Notes: generated from the sequence alone by a model not told the origin. Shown: positions 23,302 through 33,892, numbered from the stretch's first letter. The stretch is DNA of 64,000 nucleotides from Lantana camara (GCA_037501455.1 CM074855.1:30289001-30353000), one strand, 5' to 3'. Made by a program: numbers and translations.

Positions 23302-23681
23302 ACTTTTAACGATTCTGCAATTGAAATTTGGTTGCAATTTTTGCACAATCAAATTTATAACCGAATTTTCTATTACAAATATTTTAACCAGGTTTGATTG
23401 TTCTCATTCTTTTTTCAACCGAATTAGCAACCGAAACTCGGGTGCAAATAATTTGCAACCGAATTAGCAACCTAATTTTCTGTTACAAAGACATAAAAAA
23501 ATGTTGACCGTTCAACGTTTTTTGCAACCGATATTGCAACTGAACATCGGTTGCAAAATTCTTGCTACCGAATATTCAGTTGCAATGCCAAATGGACAAT
23601 TTTGGGTTTTCGGTTGAAAGTTTTGTTGCTAAATCTTCAGTTGCAAATTTTCGATTGCAAAAACAATATTTTCTAGTAGTG
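23302..23681. repeat. CACTA right terminus with subterminal repeats
   Basis: Dense GCAACCGAA-like words, ending TCTAGTAGTG (23672-23681), the inverted copy of the left TIR. Confidence 0.8.
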
Positions 23682-23702
23682 TTCGAAACCGTTTTTCCAA
23701 CA

Positions 23703-24116
23703 AGAACTGGTGTGAGAATTTCCCAGATAGCATGGTGAGGGTACTCCCGCAGACCCACTCGGACCACCACCCAATCCTTACGGATACTATGGGAAGTCTG
23801 AGAACTACACATACAAAACCTTTCCGCTTTGAAGCTGGATGGGACTAGCACCCTGGATGCCGAGAACTTATCCAGCACATATGCGGCTTAAGAGGGGAGA
23901 TAGAAATACAAAGTTCTTCCATCTTTCCACGATAACTGGGAGACGCCGTAATAAGATAAACACTTTATTCATCAATGGTGAGTGGAAAACTGACGTGGAT
24001 ATCTTAAAGAATCATGTACATGGATGCTTCCAGAATGTGTTCACGAGGAATAACCAAGAGGAACAAAGCATACTTCCATGCAGCCACATGCAACGCCGAA
24101 TCTCGATGGAAAATTA
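23703..24116 (+). pseudogene. LINE (L1-type) ORF2 fragment
   Basis: The first part reads NKNWCENFPDSMVRVLPQTH followed by SDHHPIL, the end of the L1 endonuclease domain with its conserved SDH motif, then KPFRFEAGW. After a frame change near 23850 a second part reads LRRG-type RLKRGDRNTKFFHLSTITGR, RRRNKINTL and a Trp-containing turn, the segment before the LINE reverse transcriptase. The 100 or so residues normally between these parts are deleted. The reverse transcriptase core is absent. The left edge abuts the CACTA right end and may start as early as 23682. Confidence 0.75.
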
Positions 24117-24631
24117 ACGGAACCCTAACGGCGTCTAGGGACCTCAATTGAAACAGCATTTATAGGGACTAATCCGTAATTTCCAAAAGTGTAGGGATTA
24201 ATTTGTAATTATGCCAAACCTCAGGGGATCTTGGTGTAATTTGCCCTAAGATTAATAAGTTAATTAATGTTATTCAGTAAATAATTAGAGTTTTCAAAAT
24301 ATTAAATATTTTGAAAAATCAATTGATCAATGAAATAATTTTCGAAGAATAAAAAAATTCAAAAAAACCACAAAATTCTATTCAATCAAAATTGACATAT
24401 TTTGGATCAAATACACCCTTATTATAAATTATAGTATAGATAGATAATAATATAGACGAAGACAAATATAATTATGTTAAGTGAATTAAAATGGAAGATA
24501 GAAATCTATCCATCTATATATCTATAACTATCCATACTATTATATATATTGTGTTTGAAATTTTTAATTCAAAGAAAATCTCCTATTGCTTCATAACATC
24601 TACAATTATTTTTTTTTTTGGTAGCATAACA
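24117..24631. other. Noncoding AT-rich spacer
   Basis: Nothing recognisable beyond poly-T and TATA runs. It hosts the insertion of LTR D. Confidence 0.5.
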
Positions 24632-27600
24632 TGTAACATCCCGATTCTCCGGCTTTCCAGGTACGAACGTCACGGGTGTGCTAAGTGCGCATTTAATTAT
24701 TTAAGCATGTGAAAATATGAAATATTTGGAATATTTGAATAATTGAAATAAGTGTTAAGTTTGAAACTTTAAACGTTTAAATCCTTTTCTAATCATTTTC
24801 GATTCGTTTAACTCCGTTTCCAATTCCGATTTTTGTGCCAACTTGGTATACTTGAATTATGTGAGTCATGAATGCATTTGCATGCTCGTTTTAAGTTTTC
24901 GTGTTCGTTTTTCGAGGTTTTAAACCTTTGGTTTTTGACGAGGGACATGAGGGCCTAACTAGTTTTAGCGCGCCTCTTGTTCCGGAGGCCATAACTTGAG
25001 CTAGGGAATTCGGATTCGAATTCTGGAAGATGCGTTGGACTCGTAACGAAGAGATGAAGCCAAGGAACCTGATTTGGTATTTTTATAAGCTCATTTGTAC
25101 CCTCGTTTTTCGACCGGAACGAACAGCTTGCGCTAAAGCCACCTTCTTTGACTAGTCATGTACTTGTGGGGCCAATTTAACTCAACCTAAGCCTAACCCT
25201 TGATGTCTTGACTTGAGTTAAGTCTCTCCCTCTCCCTTATCAGCTGAAAAACGAGCCAAAACCCCTCATTTGGTGCAGCAACTGATCGAGACCAAGGAGG
25301 AGAAGAGAAGAGAAGAACTTTGGCCCTTTTGTGGATTTTGAGCTCAAATCATCATCTTTCTTCTCCAAATCTTCAAGGTATGTATATTTTTGTATTCTAT
25401 ACTCTTTTATACAAGTTTTGATCCATTTAATACTTGTTTTGCATCAGATTTGATTAGGGTTTGGGTAGGAGCATGAATAGGGACATTTGGGGATTTTTGC
25501 TCTTATGAGCTAACTTGCTTTATGGCTGATTTCCTTGCCTTAAACTGATTATATGGACTTGATTCTTTGGTCATTTGATGTTCAACTGATAGTATATGAT
25601 GTTAGGATGGTTTGTTCTTGAGATCCTTTGATGAAATTATGAGTTTTTGAGCCTCAAACCTAAGCTAGAAAATTGTCTCCCCTGTTTTGGACTGCTGTGT
25701 GGAATTATGTTTTGTTGCTTGATCTAATAACCTTATTTTCATGTGAATTTGCATGGATATGATGTATACTCATTTTTGTATATGTTAGCATTCATTTTGC
25801 AAGCCTTTGGATCCATTTTGAGCCCCAAAACCGAAGTACATGACCTGTTCTTATGCATGATCCATGACAGACCTGCTGCTGTTGCATTTTTTGGTTCGTT
25901 GGTGGTTCTAATGTGCTCTAATTCGTGCCATTTTGCATATATATGATGTATATTAGTTGTTTAGTATGTTAGCATGCATTCCCCAAAGTTTTAGCTTCAT
26001 ATTCAGTCCCTAAGTACTTGATCATGGCATGCTTGAACCATTTGAGCTCATGTGTCCGTTTTTGGCGCTCCAGAGTTGCTGCATGATTTCGGTGCTCTTA
26101 ACGCGTGATTTGGACTTTAAATCTAAATGAAATATGTTTCTAACATGCTAAATATGTTGTATATCAAGTTTCATAAGATTTGGAGTTGATTTGGTATGCT
26201 TTTGGACTGATTTTGTATAAGGTTTGTTTTGCCGGTAAACTTTGTTTGCGATTTTGAACCTGTACCGAGACACCCCCGTGTCTCATTTGCCTTGAAATGT
26301 GAGACACGGGCGTGTCATGCTTCCTGGGAATGACTGTACTGAGCCACGGGCGTGGCTCAGTTTGTCTAAGTTGAGGGACACCCCCGTGTCCCTCCCCCTG
26401 CGCAGCTCTAGTTGTTTTCTTCTTCGGTTTTCGATTGTTTCACCTCTTTTAATGCCTTTATCTTCGTTTGTGGTGAACTATGAACTTGTTGTATTATGTG
26501 TTAGGAGTCTTGTGGTTCAATTTCACAGCATTTGGATGAGATTTAGGCAAGCTTTTGCTGAATGCCGTTTATGTGCGTTTTTGTGTCATTTGTGATTTCC
26601 GTAACCCTTTTCCCCTATCATATGAACTCCGATGGATCTGAAATTTGATATACTATGTTTTTGTAATATTATGAATCATGTGTTAAAGTTTCATTAAGTT
26701 TCGAACCCGTTTGATATGTTTTTGAGTTTTAATTTTTGTAATTGCTTCTAAGTGTTAACGTGTGATATATGCATGTACTTCCGTAGACTCGTTGGTGTAT
26801 CATATGATTTCTTCTTGTTTTCAAACTTCGGAAATGTGTTATATTATGTACTATGATGTAGGTAGAAGAGTTTTGTGAAAGATTGAATACGTTTGAATGG
26901 GTGTTGAACTTAATTTGCTTTAATGCTCTTATTTGCCTAAATTACGGATCTTGTGCTTTGAATTTGCATCATATGCACCCATATGCATTAGCCGAGCGTC
27001 TCTATGGTCTCTTTTGAGTCTAAGTTTATTTGTCGTGTTTATCTTGTTCAGAGGAGTCTCCCGTTCGTGACGTGGCTGCTCCATAGGCTTTGTTTCGGTC
27101 CCGTTTGCCCGGTTCGTCGGTGAAAGGTGAGGTTAGGTTATAGTTATACCCTAATGATATGTGCCCTATATGTTTGCATGTGAGATAAGCCTTTGTATAT
27201 GTAATGCGTGTGAGTATGATTATGCGAGGTATGATATGCTTTACGCTTATGCCTTTTGCTATGATTTGTGATATGAGATAGGTCGCGGACCTAGTTACGC
27301 TCTGTTTATGGTAAGATTCTGCTTCCGATATGTCTGTGTGCGTGATATGCTCCGGGACGGCTTATTTTAGGTCGACGGATGATGTGTGTGTGTGCGTTTG
27401 GGTTATGTCCGTTTTTCGTTATGTTTAGTTATTTAAGAAATAGTTCGTGAAACGGGAGTGGATTCTTAATTAATAAAATATGGTGGTTTTGGCCTTCGGC
27501 CTAACTCTTTTATTCCCTATACTTAGTATCACGTGTGGAAATGATATTGGATTGCAAAAACCATGCCCCGGTTCATGGACTCCAGCCTATGCTATGTGCT

Positions 27601-28101
27601 GTGCTCCGTATACGTATATATGGGTGCGTGTGTAACCCCTCGCTCAGTCTTTGGACTGACCCCTCCCTTTATGTTTTTAGTTTGCAGGTTCTGGTCCGTT
27701 GGTTCGAGCTAGGCGGTTTTGGTTTGCTTTCCTTGGAGTCTTGTCGGTCTAGAGAAGTCTGCATTTTGTATTTAGATCATGTTGCTTCTGTACGTTTGAA
27801 GTTGTATTATGAGCGATGAATTATATTTGTTACTTTGAGTCCCGTTTTGGAAGTTCGTGTATAATCTGAGTTAAGTGGTTTGTAACCTTAATATTTTGCT
27901 CTGTTTAGTTTGTCTTATGCTTCCGTTTGGTTTGATTTTTGTCTTGTGCACTCTGTTTGAGGGTTTAGGCCGCCTAGCTTAGGAAGATCTTTTGCTTGTC
28001 ACCCGTTCGCTAGTGCTTGGTACGTGTACGGATTCCCGGTTTCGTTACACGTGTCGGGTCCTAGTGCGGGGGATGTGGCGCCCTGCGCTCAGGGTGTTAC
28101 A
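24632..28101 (+). mobile_element. Solo LTR D (probable Del/Tekay-type)
   Basis: TGTAACATCCCG...AGGGTGTTACA with perfect TSD TAACA (24627-24631, 28102-28106). Collinear with LTR B. It has a donor-like CTTCAAG|GTATGT (25377/25378), a four-palindrome block (26267-26393), AGGTGAGGTT (27126), TAGTATCACGTGT (27525), an acceptor-like TTTGCAG (27687), GAGCTAGGCGG and the closing GTTACACGTGTCGGG. The ORFs inside are chance. Confidence 0.75.
26267..26393. repeat. Four palindromes in LTR D
   Basis: GAGACACCCCCGTGTCTC (26267-26284), GACACGGGCGTGTC (about 26302), CTGAGCCACGGGCGTGGCTC (26339-26358) and AGGGACACCCCCGTGTCCCT (26374-26393). Confidence 0.9.
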
Positions 28102-28230
28102 TAACATCTACAATTAATATTAATAAAGACTATTGCATTTAATCGTTTACTAGTAATTGTAGCACACTCGTTACATGTGCAAATTAAAAAACAATTATGA
28201 TTTAAATATAATAAAAATAATTTTTATATT

Positions 28231-28832
28231 AACATATATTTTATAATTTTTTTAATATATTTATTAAATTATAATAAATAAATAGAATAAAAGAATAATA
28301 TACCAAACAACACTATCTTTGGAAAAAGATAAGAATTATGTATAAAAGAAAAAAAAATTGAAGTGATGTGAGAGAAAAGATATGTTAGAAAAATATTATT
28401 GAAGGGATAAAACAAACAAATAGAGAAAAAAACACAAGAGAAAAAAAAGGGATAAAAATAAATAAAAAAAAAAAAGAGCACACCAAGAGACCAAACGGTT
28501 ACTACTTGGTCTCTCGCTTAATTTATAGTATTAATAATATATATTTTATAATTATTTTTAATATATCTATTAAATTATAATAAATAAGTACATAAAAGAA
28601 TAATATACCAAACAACACTATCGTTGGAAAAAGATAAGAATTATATATAAAAGAAAAAAAAAATTGAAGTGAGGTGAGAGAAAAGATATGCTAGAAAAAT
28701 ATTACCGAAACAAATATAGAAAAAAACACAAGATAAGAAAACGGATAAAAATTAATAAATATAAAGAAAAAAAAAAAAGAGGACACCAAGAGACCAAACG
28801 GTTACTACTTGAGTCTCTCGCTTAATATATAC
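28231..28832. repeat. Tandem duplication, about 300-bp unit, AT-rich
   Basis: Unit 1 (28231-28535) and unit 2 (28536-28832) share AACAACACTATC, AAAAGATAAGAATTAT, AGAGAAAAGATATG, ACACCAAGAGACCAAACGG and TCTCTCGCTTAAT in the same order. Related 40-bp motifs (GCACACTCGTTACATGTGC, then CAAATTAAAAAA) flank the pair at about 28160 and 28846. The element type is unknown. Confidence 0.8.
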
Positions 28833-28912
28833 TACTAGCTTTGACACACTCGTCGCGTGTGCAAATTAAAAAATTCTATTGTTTAAAATCTATTTAAATG
28901 AATTTTTATATT

Positions 28913-29955
28913 TGATGGAAAATTTGAAGGGATTTAAACAACAATCACTTTAGAATTTGTGTGTGGAAGGGAAGACCATCACAGGCGTTGAGCCTTAGGA
29001 ATTAGGTTTTCAAATGAGCGTAGGTTCTTCCAACTAGGATAACACCAGAAAATGCAGTGAGGATGCAGTGAAAATGGTGAAATGCAGGGAGCTTGGAGAG
29101 GATGAAGTTCAGAGGGAAAATGCTCAGTTTACGTGTGTGATGTTTGTAGAGAAGATGGCTTGGGGAGAAATGAGCTGATTTTCCCTATTTATATGTTGAG
29201 GGCAAGGGTAATCTGGTAAAAGCGACCTTGTGGTCCCAAACCTGTGTTGCCCTAGACACGTGGTATCGCGTGATGGTGTGAGAATGACAGCCCTGAAAGA
29301 TACCTTCGTATGGATGGTAGTGGGTGTCAGAGGTTGGTGTGCGCACTACCTGTGCGTGTCAGAGGCAGTTGTGCAACAACCGTATGAGCGTTAAATTACC
29401 CTGAGAGGGTCACATGGGCGTAGGGACGCTTGAGGATGTGGCCCATAGATGACCTGATCCGAGCGTCAGGATGTTCGAGGGAGAGGATTCCCTAGATTGG
29501 CTTGTCCAAACGTGGGGACGCTCGGGTGAAGCTCCAGCCATGAGGCCGCTCGTACCCTCGAGAGGGCTCTGGGGCCTATTCGTGTGGACCCTGACGGATG
29601 GGTAATTCTTTGAGGATCACAAGAGCGCTGCGAGGATGCGAGCGTCAGTTTGGTCTCGACCGTGTATCAAGCAAGGGAGTGTCTCGTACATGCAACGCGA
29701 GTCTTGGGTAGCGGTTGTCCCTACAATGCGATATTGCGAACGTCAAGCGAGACTAGGAGAGTGACTCCCACGCTCGAAGGATGCACTCCGGCAGGTAGGC
29801 CTTAGGCAGCAAGGCTGTAGGCAGATGGGCTGGATCAATTATTGCGGGCCCATCTTCCCAAACATCCAGGGCCAAGCATCCTAGATAGATATAGTTGGGC
29901 ACTCTAGATCTCGACACGTGTATGGTGATGATCCGAGCATGATTTGGGCCTATCA
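28913..29955 (-). mobile_element. 3' LTR of the Tat-type Ty3/gypsy element
   Basis: On the minus strand the LTR starts TGATAGGCCC right after a G-rich PPT (29956-29972) and has a TATA box (complement ATATAAATAG, 29185-29194). The far end is placed at TGATGG (28913) because it gives TG...CA ends; this edge is tentative, and the partner LTR is beyond the window. It resembles the solo LTR at 22-747 around the TATA box and GTGGTCCC/ACACGTGG. It bears a normal 3' LTR relation to the pol remains at 52412-64000 on the same strand. Confidence 0.6.
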
Positions 29956-29972
29956 TTTTGCCCCCCAAATTC
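29956..29972 (-). other. Polypurine tract of the Tat-type element
   Basis: Minus-strand GAATTTGGGGGGCAAAA directly precedes the LTR start TGATAGG. The form is typical of Tat-type elements. Confidence 0.75.
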
Positions 29973-30264
29973 TGTAGTTATGCTTGAGCGTGTTGTAAAA
30001 TTTTGAAACCTGAGCGTTGACTTTGAATATATGAGGGTCAAGCTCTTGGAGGGAAGCGACTGTACATCTTCTGTAACGGATGTCTTCTGGCAGGTCATTA
30101 AATGAAGTCATGTCTGCATTGAATGCTGAGTGGCGACGTGGTCGTGTGTACCAAGGAGTCGGTGCATGTTTGTTGGGAGACGTGTGACAGTTGCTAAAAG
30201 TGGGAGTCTTTCAAGGCCGAAATGATTGCAGTTTGAATCCCAAACCCTAATTAATGCAGGCTTT

Positions 30265-30560
30265 CTCCCTATAAATAGGGATTTGGAAGGCTTCTTTTCT
30301 TTCTTTTATGCTTTCAGAATTCTCCCAAGCAAAACAACAGCAAAACCTCTGCAATTCCTTGCGATTTCTAGCGAGTCTTACAACAATCTTCTTCCCCAAC
30401 TTAGGTAAATCTCTACATTTTTTATACTAACTCTCGATTTAGGTTGTGTTGAGCGTTACTCCTGAGTGAGGTAGCCTTCTTAGCCATTAAATTTGTACCA
30501 AAATTCTCCTTCTCCACTGGGTTTCTCCCAAAAGCTTCATCTTCAAAGCAAGGACCCGTA
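30265..30560 (+). promoter_or_regulatory. Plus-strand promoter and leader of the antisense ORF
   Basis: CTATAAATAGGG (30269-30280) is a consensus plant TATA box. It is followed by a CA-rich leader, a donor-like TTAG|GTAAAT (30404/30405), pyrimidine tracts and acceptor-like AAAAG or CAAAG sites before ATG 30561. Direction is opposite to pol, so it would drive an antisense transcript from next to the 3' LTR. The exact acceptor is not determined. Confidence 0.5.
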
Positions 30561-31918
30561 ATGGCGGAAAACATCATAGATGAAATGGTGAGAGAGATAG
30601 ATGAGATGTCTGTTGCAAGATCTTCTCCTCAGGATGATATTCCGCTTGTTATTCCGATAGGGGAGGCCCCAGAGGAGGCTGAGGATGAGGAGCTGGACGC
30701 CGTCGTTCAAGGGATGAACAAGCGTAACCCTGATGGCGTGGATCAGCTTTTTGAAGAGATGGATTTGTCCATCAGGATACAGCTGCAAGGGGAAAGGGTT
30801 TTTTCGTTGTTGATAGCGCAGTGAGGCCACAGGACCACCAAGTCACAGTGGCAATTGGTGCCCCCCAGGGGGATGCGGTGGCTTCCGAGCATCGGGCGGA
30901 TCAAGAACCCCCGCGTAAACGCCGTCGACATGGTAAGGAACCTGTGACCCAAGTAAGGAAAGACAATCCCCAAGTAATTGATAAAACTCCGGATGAGATT
31001 GAAAGTACTTTAACGCTCGCGGAGCTGGCCACTCTGAAGACTCAAGTCTACTGGGATAATATCTATGCTACCCGCCTTCTTGTACAGCACGAGCGAGCCA
31101 ACAGGCCTCCGCCCGGAATGATAACCGTCTACAAAGATGCGGTGATAGCCGGGGGCTTAAGGTTTTCGATCCCAACTCCGATCGTTGACATCCGAAACCT
31201 TTTGAGATTAAGCCCTTCCCAAATCTTACCAAACGGAATAGCCCTGCTGAACACTTTTGTGATATTGATGAGGGCCACGGCCATGAGCCCTCGATTGATA
31301 ACTTCAACAGTTTGATCCAGGTGGCCAGTTCTCCACGCTTGTCTCTGAGGGACGGATTTTACTATGCCTAAGCCAAGTTTAGCTTAAAGATGATCGACTC
31401 ACCCTCAACTTCTTACGGAGAGAACTGGAAGGAGAAATTCTTCTTTGTGGGTACGCCTGGTGGTACGTTTAGAGTTCCCTGAGAGTGGGTGATACACGGA
31501 GAAGGGCCCATCGTGAAGCACAAATATGGGGATAAACTTTTTGAGCACTGGGCAAAGAGTTTAGCCCTCATTATGAAAAATGAGAAATGGATGATCAAGG
31601 CTAAACCCTTGATATGTAATGAGGAGATACTATTCCATTACAGGCTCGTGAGTCCCCCAGAGATGATCACCAATCCTCCAGCTCAAACAATGAATAGAGA
31701 CGGTTAGATTCTAGGGACTAACTTTGCTAACACTTGAATAGGAGTGCTAACCTCTTTTACTTCAGTTGTATTGTAACAGTATTGGATATGCTTATATCCT
31801 TGCTCGTAGATATAGACCTCCTGACGGTGGGAACAAGTGCTGAAATCATTGCAGCCATGATGCGCGCTCGTAGAGTGGGCAGGAACTAGCAGCCACAGCG
31901 GCCTCCAATTGCTCCCCG
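30561..31918 (+). pseudogene. Antisense ORF (Transposase_28-like), 5' part
   Basis: ATG 30561 opens an acidic N-terminus (MAENIIDEMVREIDEM). The frame stops at 30824; an overlapping frame (30821-31315) continues with a basic RKRRRHGK segment and then a region matching the plant putative gypsy-type transposon family (PF04195): YKDAVIAGGLRFSIPTPIVD, NLLRLSPSQILPNGIALLN. Further homology lies in other frames up to 31707 (EKFFFVGTPGG, WAKSLALIMKNEKWM), with several stops. The copia tandem interrupts it after 31918, and it resumes at 50134. Some Tat-lineage elements carry an extra ORF antisense between pol and the 3' LTR, the arrangement seen here. Molecular role is unknown. Confidence 0.7.
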
Positions 31919-32289
31919 TGTTGGAAAACACGAATCAGAAAGCAGTGGAATTTAAAAAATTTCCCAACAAAAGGACCTTGGACTCGCAATCGTGTAACCA
32001 AATTCGTAGAGATAGAAAACTTACTTTTCTTTTTATTCTTTCTTGAAGCGTTTCAAGCCACCCAAGAACGCTCTTCTCGCGGCTTGATCCCCTCTCCTTG
32101 GTAAAGCTCGAATCTTCAAAATTCTAACTTGAAGTCTCTAGAGAAAGTCCACCAACTTGATCACAATCTAACTAGTAAGGATGCTAGTTCTCTAGTTAGT
32201 GTTTAGGCCTAACCTAGGGTTTTATTTAATCTTGGAGAAAGAAAGGTGTTCAACACATGAACCAAAAGAATTGCCAATTAGCTCTCTAA

Positions 32290-32315
32290 GGGGAGCATGC
32301 TCCCCTATATATAGG
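32290..32315 (-). promoter_or_regulatory. TATA box with adjacent perfect palindrome, copia LTR
   Basis: CCTATATATAGG (minus strand) directly abuts GGGGAGCATGCTCCCC (32290-32305), a perfect 16-bp palindrome near where transcription should start. Equivalent boxes lie near 40431, 48557, 52978 and 61101; in the last two the palindrome reads GGGGAGCATGAGCTCCCC. Confidence 0.65.
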
Positions 32316-32653
32316 AAAGGGAAGGGGCGGCCGAACCTAGTCCTTATGGACTAAGGATTTGGTCCCTCTCTCCTATTACTTGATCATCAAGTAATTTTGA
32401 CTTTGACTTTGAATTCTAATTCAAATCAACTTTCAAGAGAGCTAAAATATCCAAACTATTTTTGGATAATTTTATACTTTATTTATTTAAAATAAATAAC
32501 TTATTTTATCTAATTAATTAATTCATAATTAATTAACTAGATTATTTTTCTCCAAAATTAGACTTTCTTTTTAATCCAAAATTAAACCAAAGTCTATTAA
32601 ATAATTAACACATTTAATTATTTAACATATAATATACAATATATATATTTATA

Positions 32654-32706
32654 CACGTGTGGGACACGTGTCACTCACGTGACCCACACGTGTGGTTTCA
32701 CACGTG
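32654..32706 (-). promoter_or_regulatory. Cluster of five G-boxes (CACGTG) in U3
   Basis: CACGTG at 32654, 32665, 32676, 32687 and 32701, about 340 bp upstream of the TATA box. G-boxes are bound by plant bZIP and bHLH factors. The other LTRs have the same cluster; LTRs 4 and 5 have six. Confidence 0.7.
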
Positions 32707-33876
32707 TGGAACCCTCTTGGCCCGATTAACTCGTTTAATCATTTTCAAGCCTCAACTCATGTAACCAAGTTGTTGTGTGTGACCCTCTAGGTTCTCAATT
32801 CAATTAGTAGTGACCCTAATTGATTAATTCACTAATTAATTAATCAGTCCACAGATTAAACGACCATAGTCTAGCAACAGGTGTTTAACCCCCTAGCAAC
32901 AGGTGTTTAACCCCTAGCTGAATTGGAATGTTCGGATTCGACAGAACCTTTAATTCATTGATTCATGTGAGATACAATCCTCCTACTTACTATCTCTCAA
33001 CCAAGATCTAGGGCAAGGGAATAATCAGAACCCTAATAATCCGGTCTTAAAGCTAAGTGCATGTCATACCCATTTGATCTCAATCCAAGAAACCCTTTTC
33101 TTGAAGTCTTGATCTACTGCCTTGGCTAATGACTCCATATGGCATATGAATGACTTAGACAATAAGAGATCACCTTGCAAATGCAAGTGTAGGTCCTTTC
33201 TTGATTCTCATTCACTTTCATGAATCACTTGTGTAGCCCCAGCATAAGCCTTGAATCAGTTATCTAAGGCGACACCCTTTAAAGCTTATACCTAAGACTA
33301 CAGAGTTAACTCATAAAGTGACAAGGAACCTCAAGTCTAAGGATCAATTAATCACATCAATGACTCGTGAGATATTTCCTAATATGGAAGTTTCCATTTC
33401 CTGAAATAGAAACTTCCTTTCCCATTTAGGAATGTTCTCACCCGGGGCACCTCAGTGAACTTACTTATTAAAGTAAGCACCCTCATGTATCACGCACGTG
33501 TCAACTATACACTTTGCGCCTCCATGGAACAAGGTGGTCCTTCTTAAGGGCGTGATCCCACAAGTAAGCCTTAGAGGAGTCAGGTTGACACTCCCACTGT
33601 CTGTAGGACTCATCGGCTTGGAGTATTTTACTAATCATGACTTATGTGATATAGGGCTCGTTTCATGAACCATTTCACCTAAATGGTAGAGTCCTAAAGT
33701 CATCAGGATTAGGGGAGTTCTTATACATGCACAGCTAAAGTAAACGCATACCAAACAAGAGCATATAAAGAAGTGTTGCCTCAATTCGTTATTTCATTCA
33801 AAGATTGTTTGTGATTACAATAAGGAAAAGCACAAAGCGGATATACAATCGGCTTTCTAGGGCACTATTCCTAACA

Positions 33877-33892
33877 ATCTCCCACTTGCCCG
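33877..33892 (-). other. Polypurine tract, copia unit 1
   Basis: Minus-strand GGGCAAGTGGGAGAT lies between the RNase H stop (33893) and LTR 1. The same tract in unit 2 is 42003-42018. The form is typical of BARE-like copia elements. Confidence 0.85.

Larger units (their letters stand above)
1826..23681 (+). mobile_element. CACTA (En/Spm-type) transposon, gene-capturing, with four nested insertions
   Basis: The left end reads CACTACTAGAGAG and the right end is the complement of CACTACTAGAAAA, giving a 10-bp perfect terminal inverted repeat of CACTA type. Both ends carry dense GCAACCGAA-like subterminal repeats in both orientations, a hallmark of CACTA elements. Flanking triplets are TTA (1823-1825) and TTC (23682-23684), so the expected 3-bp TSD matches at only 2 of 3 positions. 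Removing the nested Athila-type element and three solo LTRs leaves roughly 5.1 kb with no recognisable TNPD/TNPA transposase, so it is probably non-autonomous. It contains a UFM1 exon fragment and other exon-like pieces, consistent with a Pack-CACTA. Strand is arbitrary. Confidence 0.8.
31919..33876 (-). repeat. Copia LTR 1 (3' LTR of tandem)
   Basis: Minus strand TGTTAGGAATAG...TTTTCCAACA, 1958 bp. Minus-strand TATA box CCTATATATAG near 32305-32315; U3 holds five CACGTG G-boxes at 32654-32706. Confidence 0.9.
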
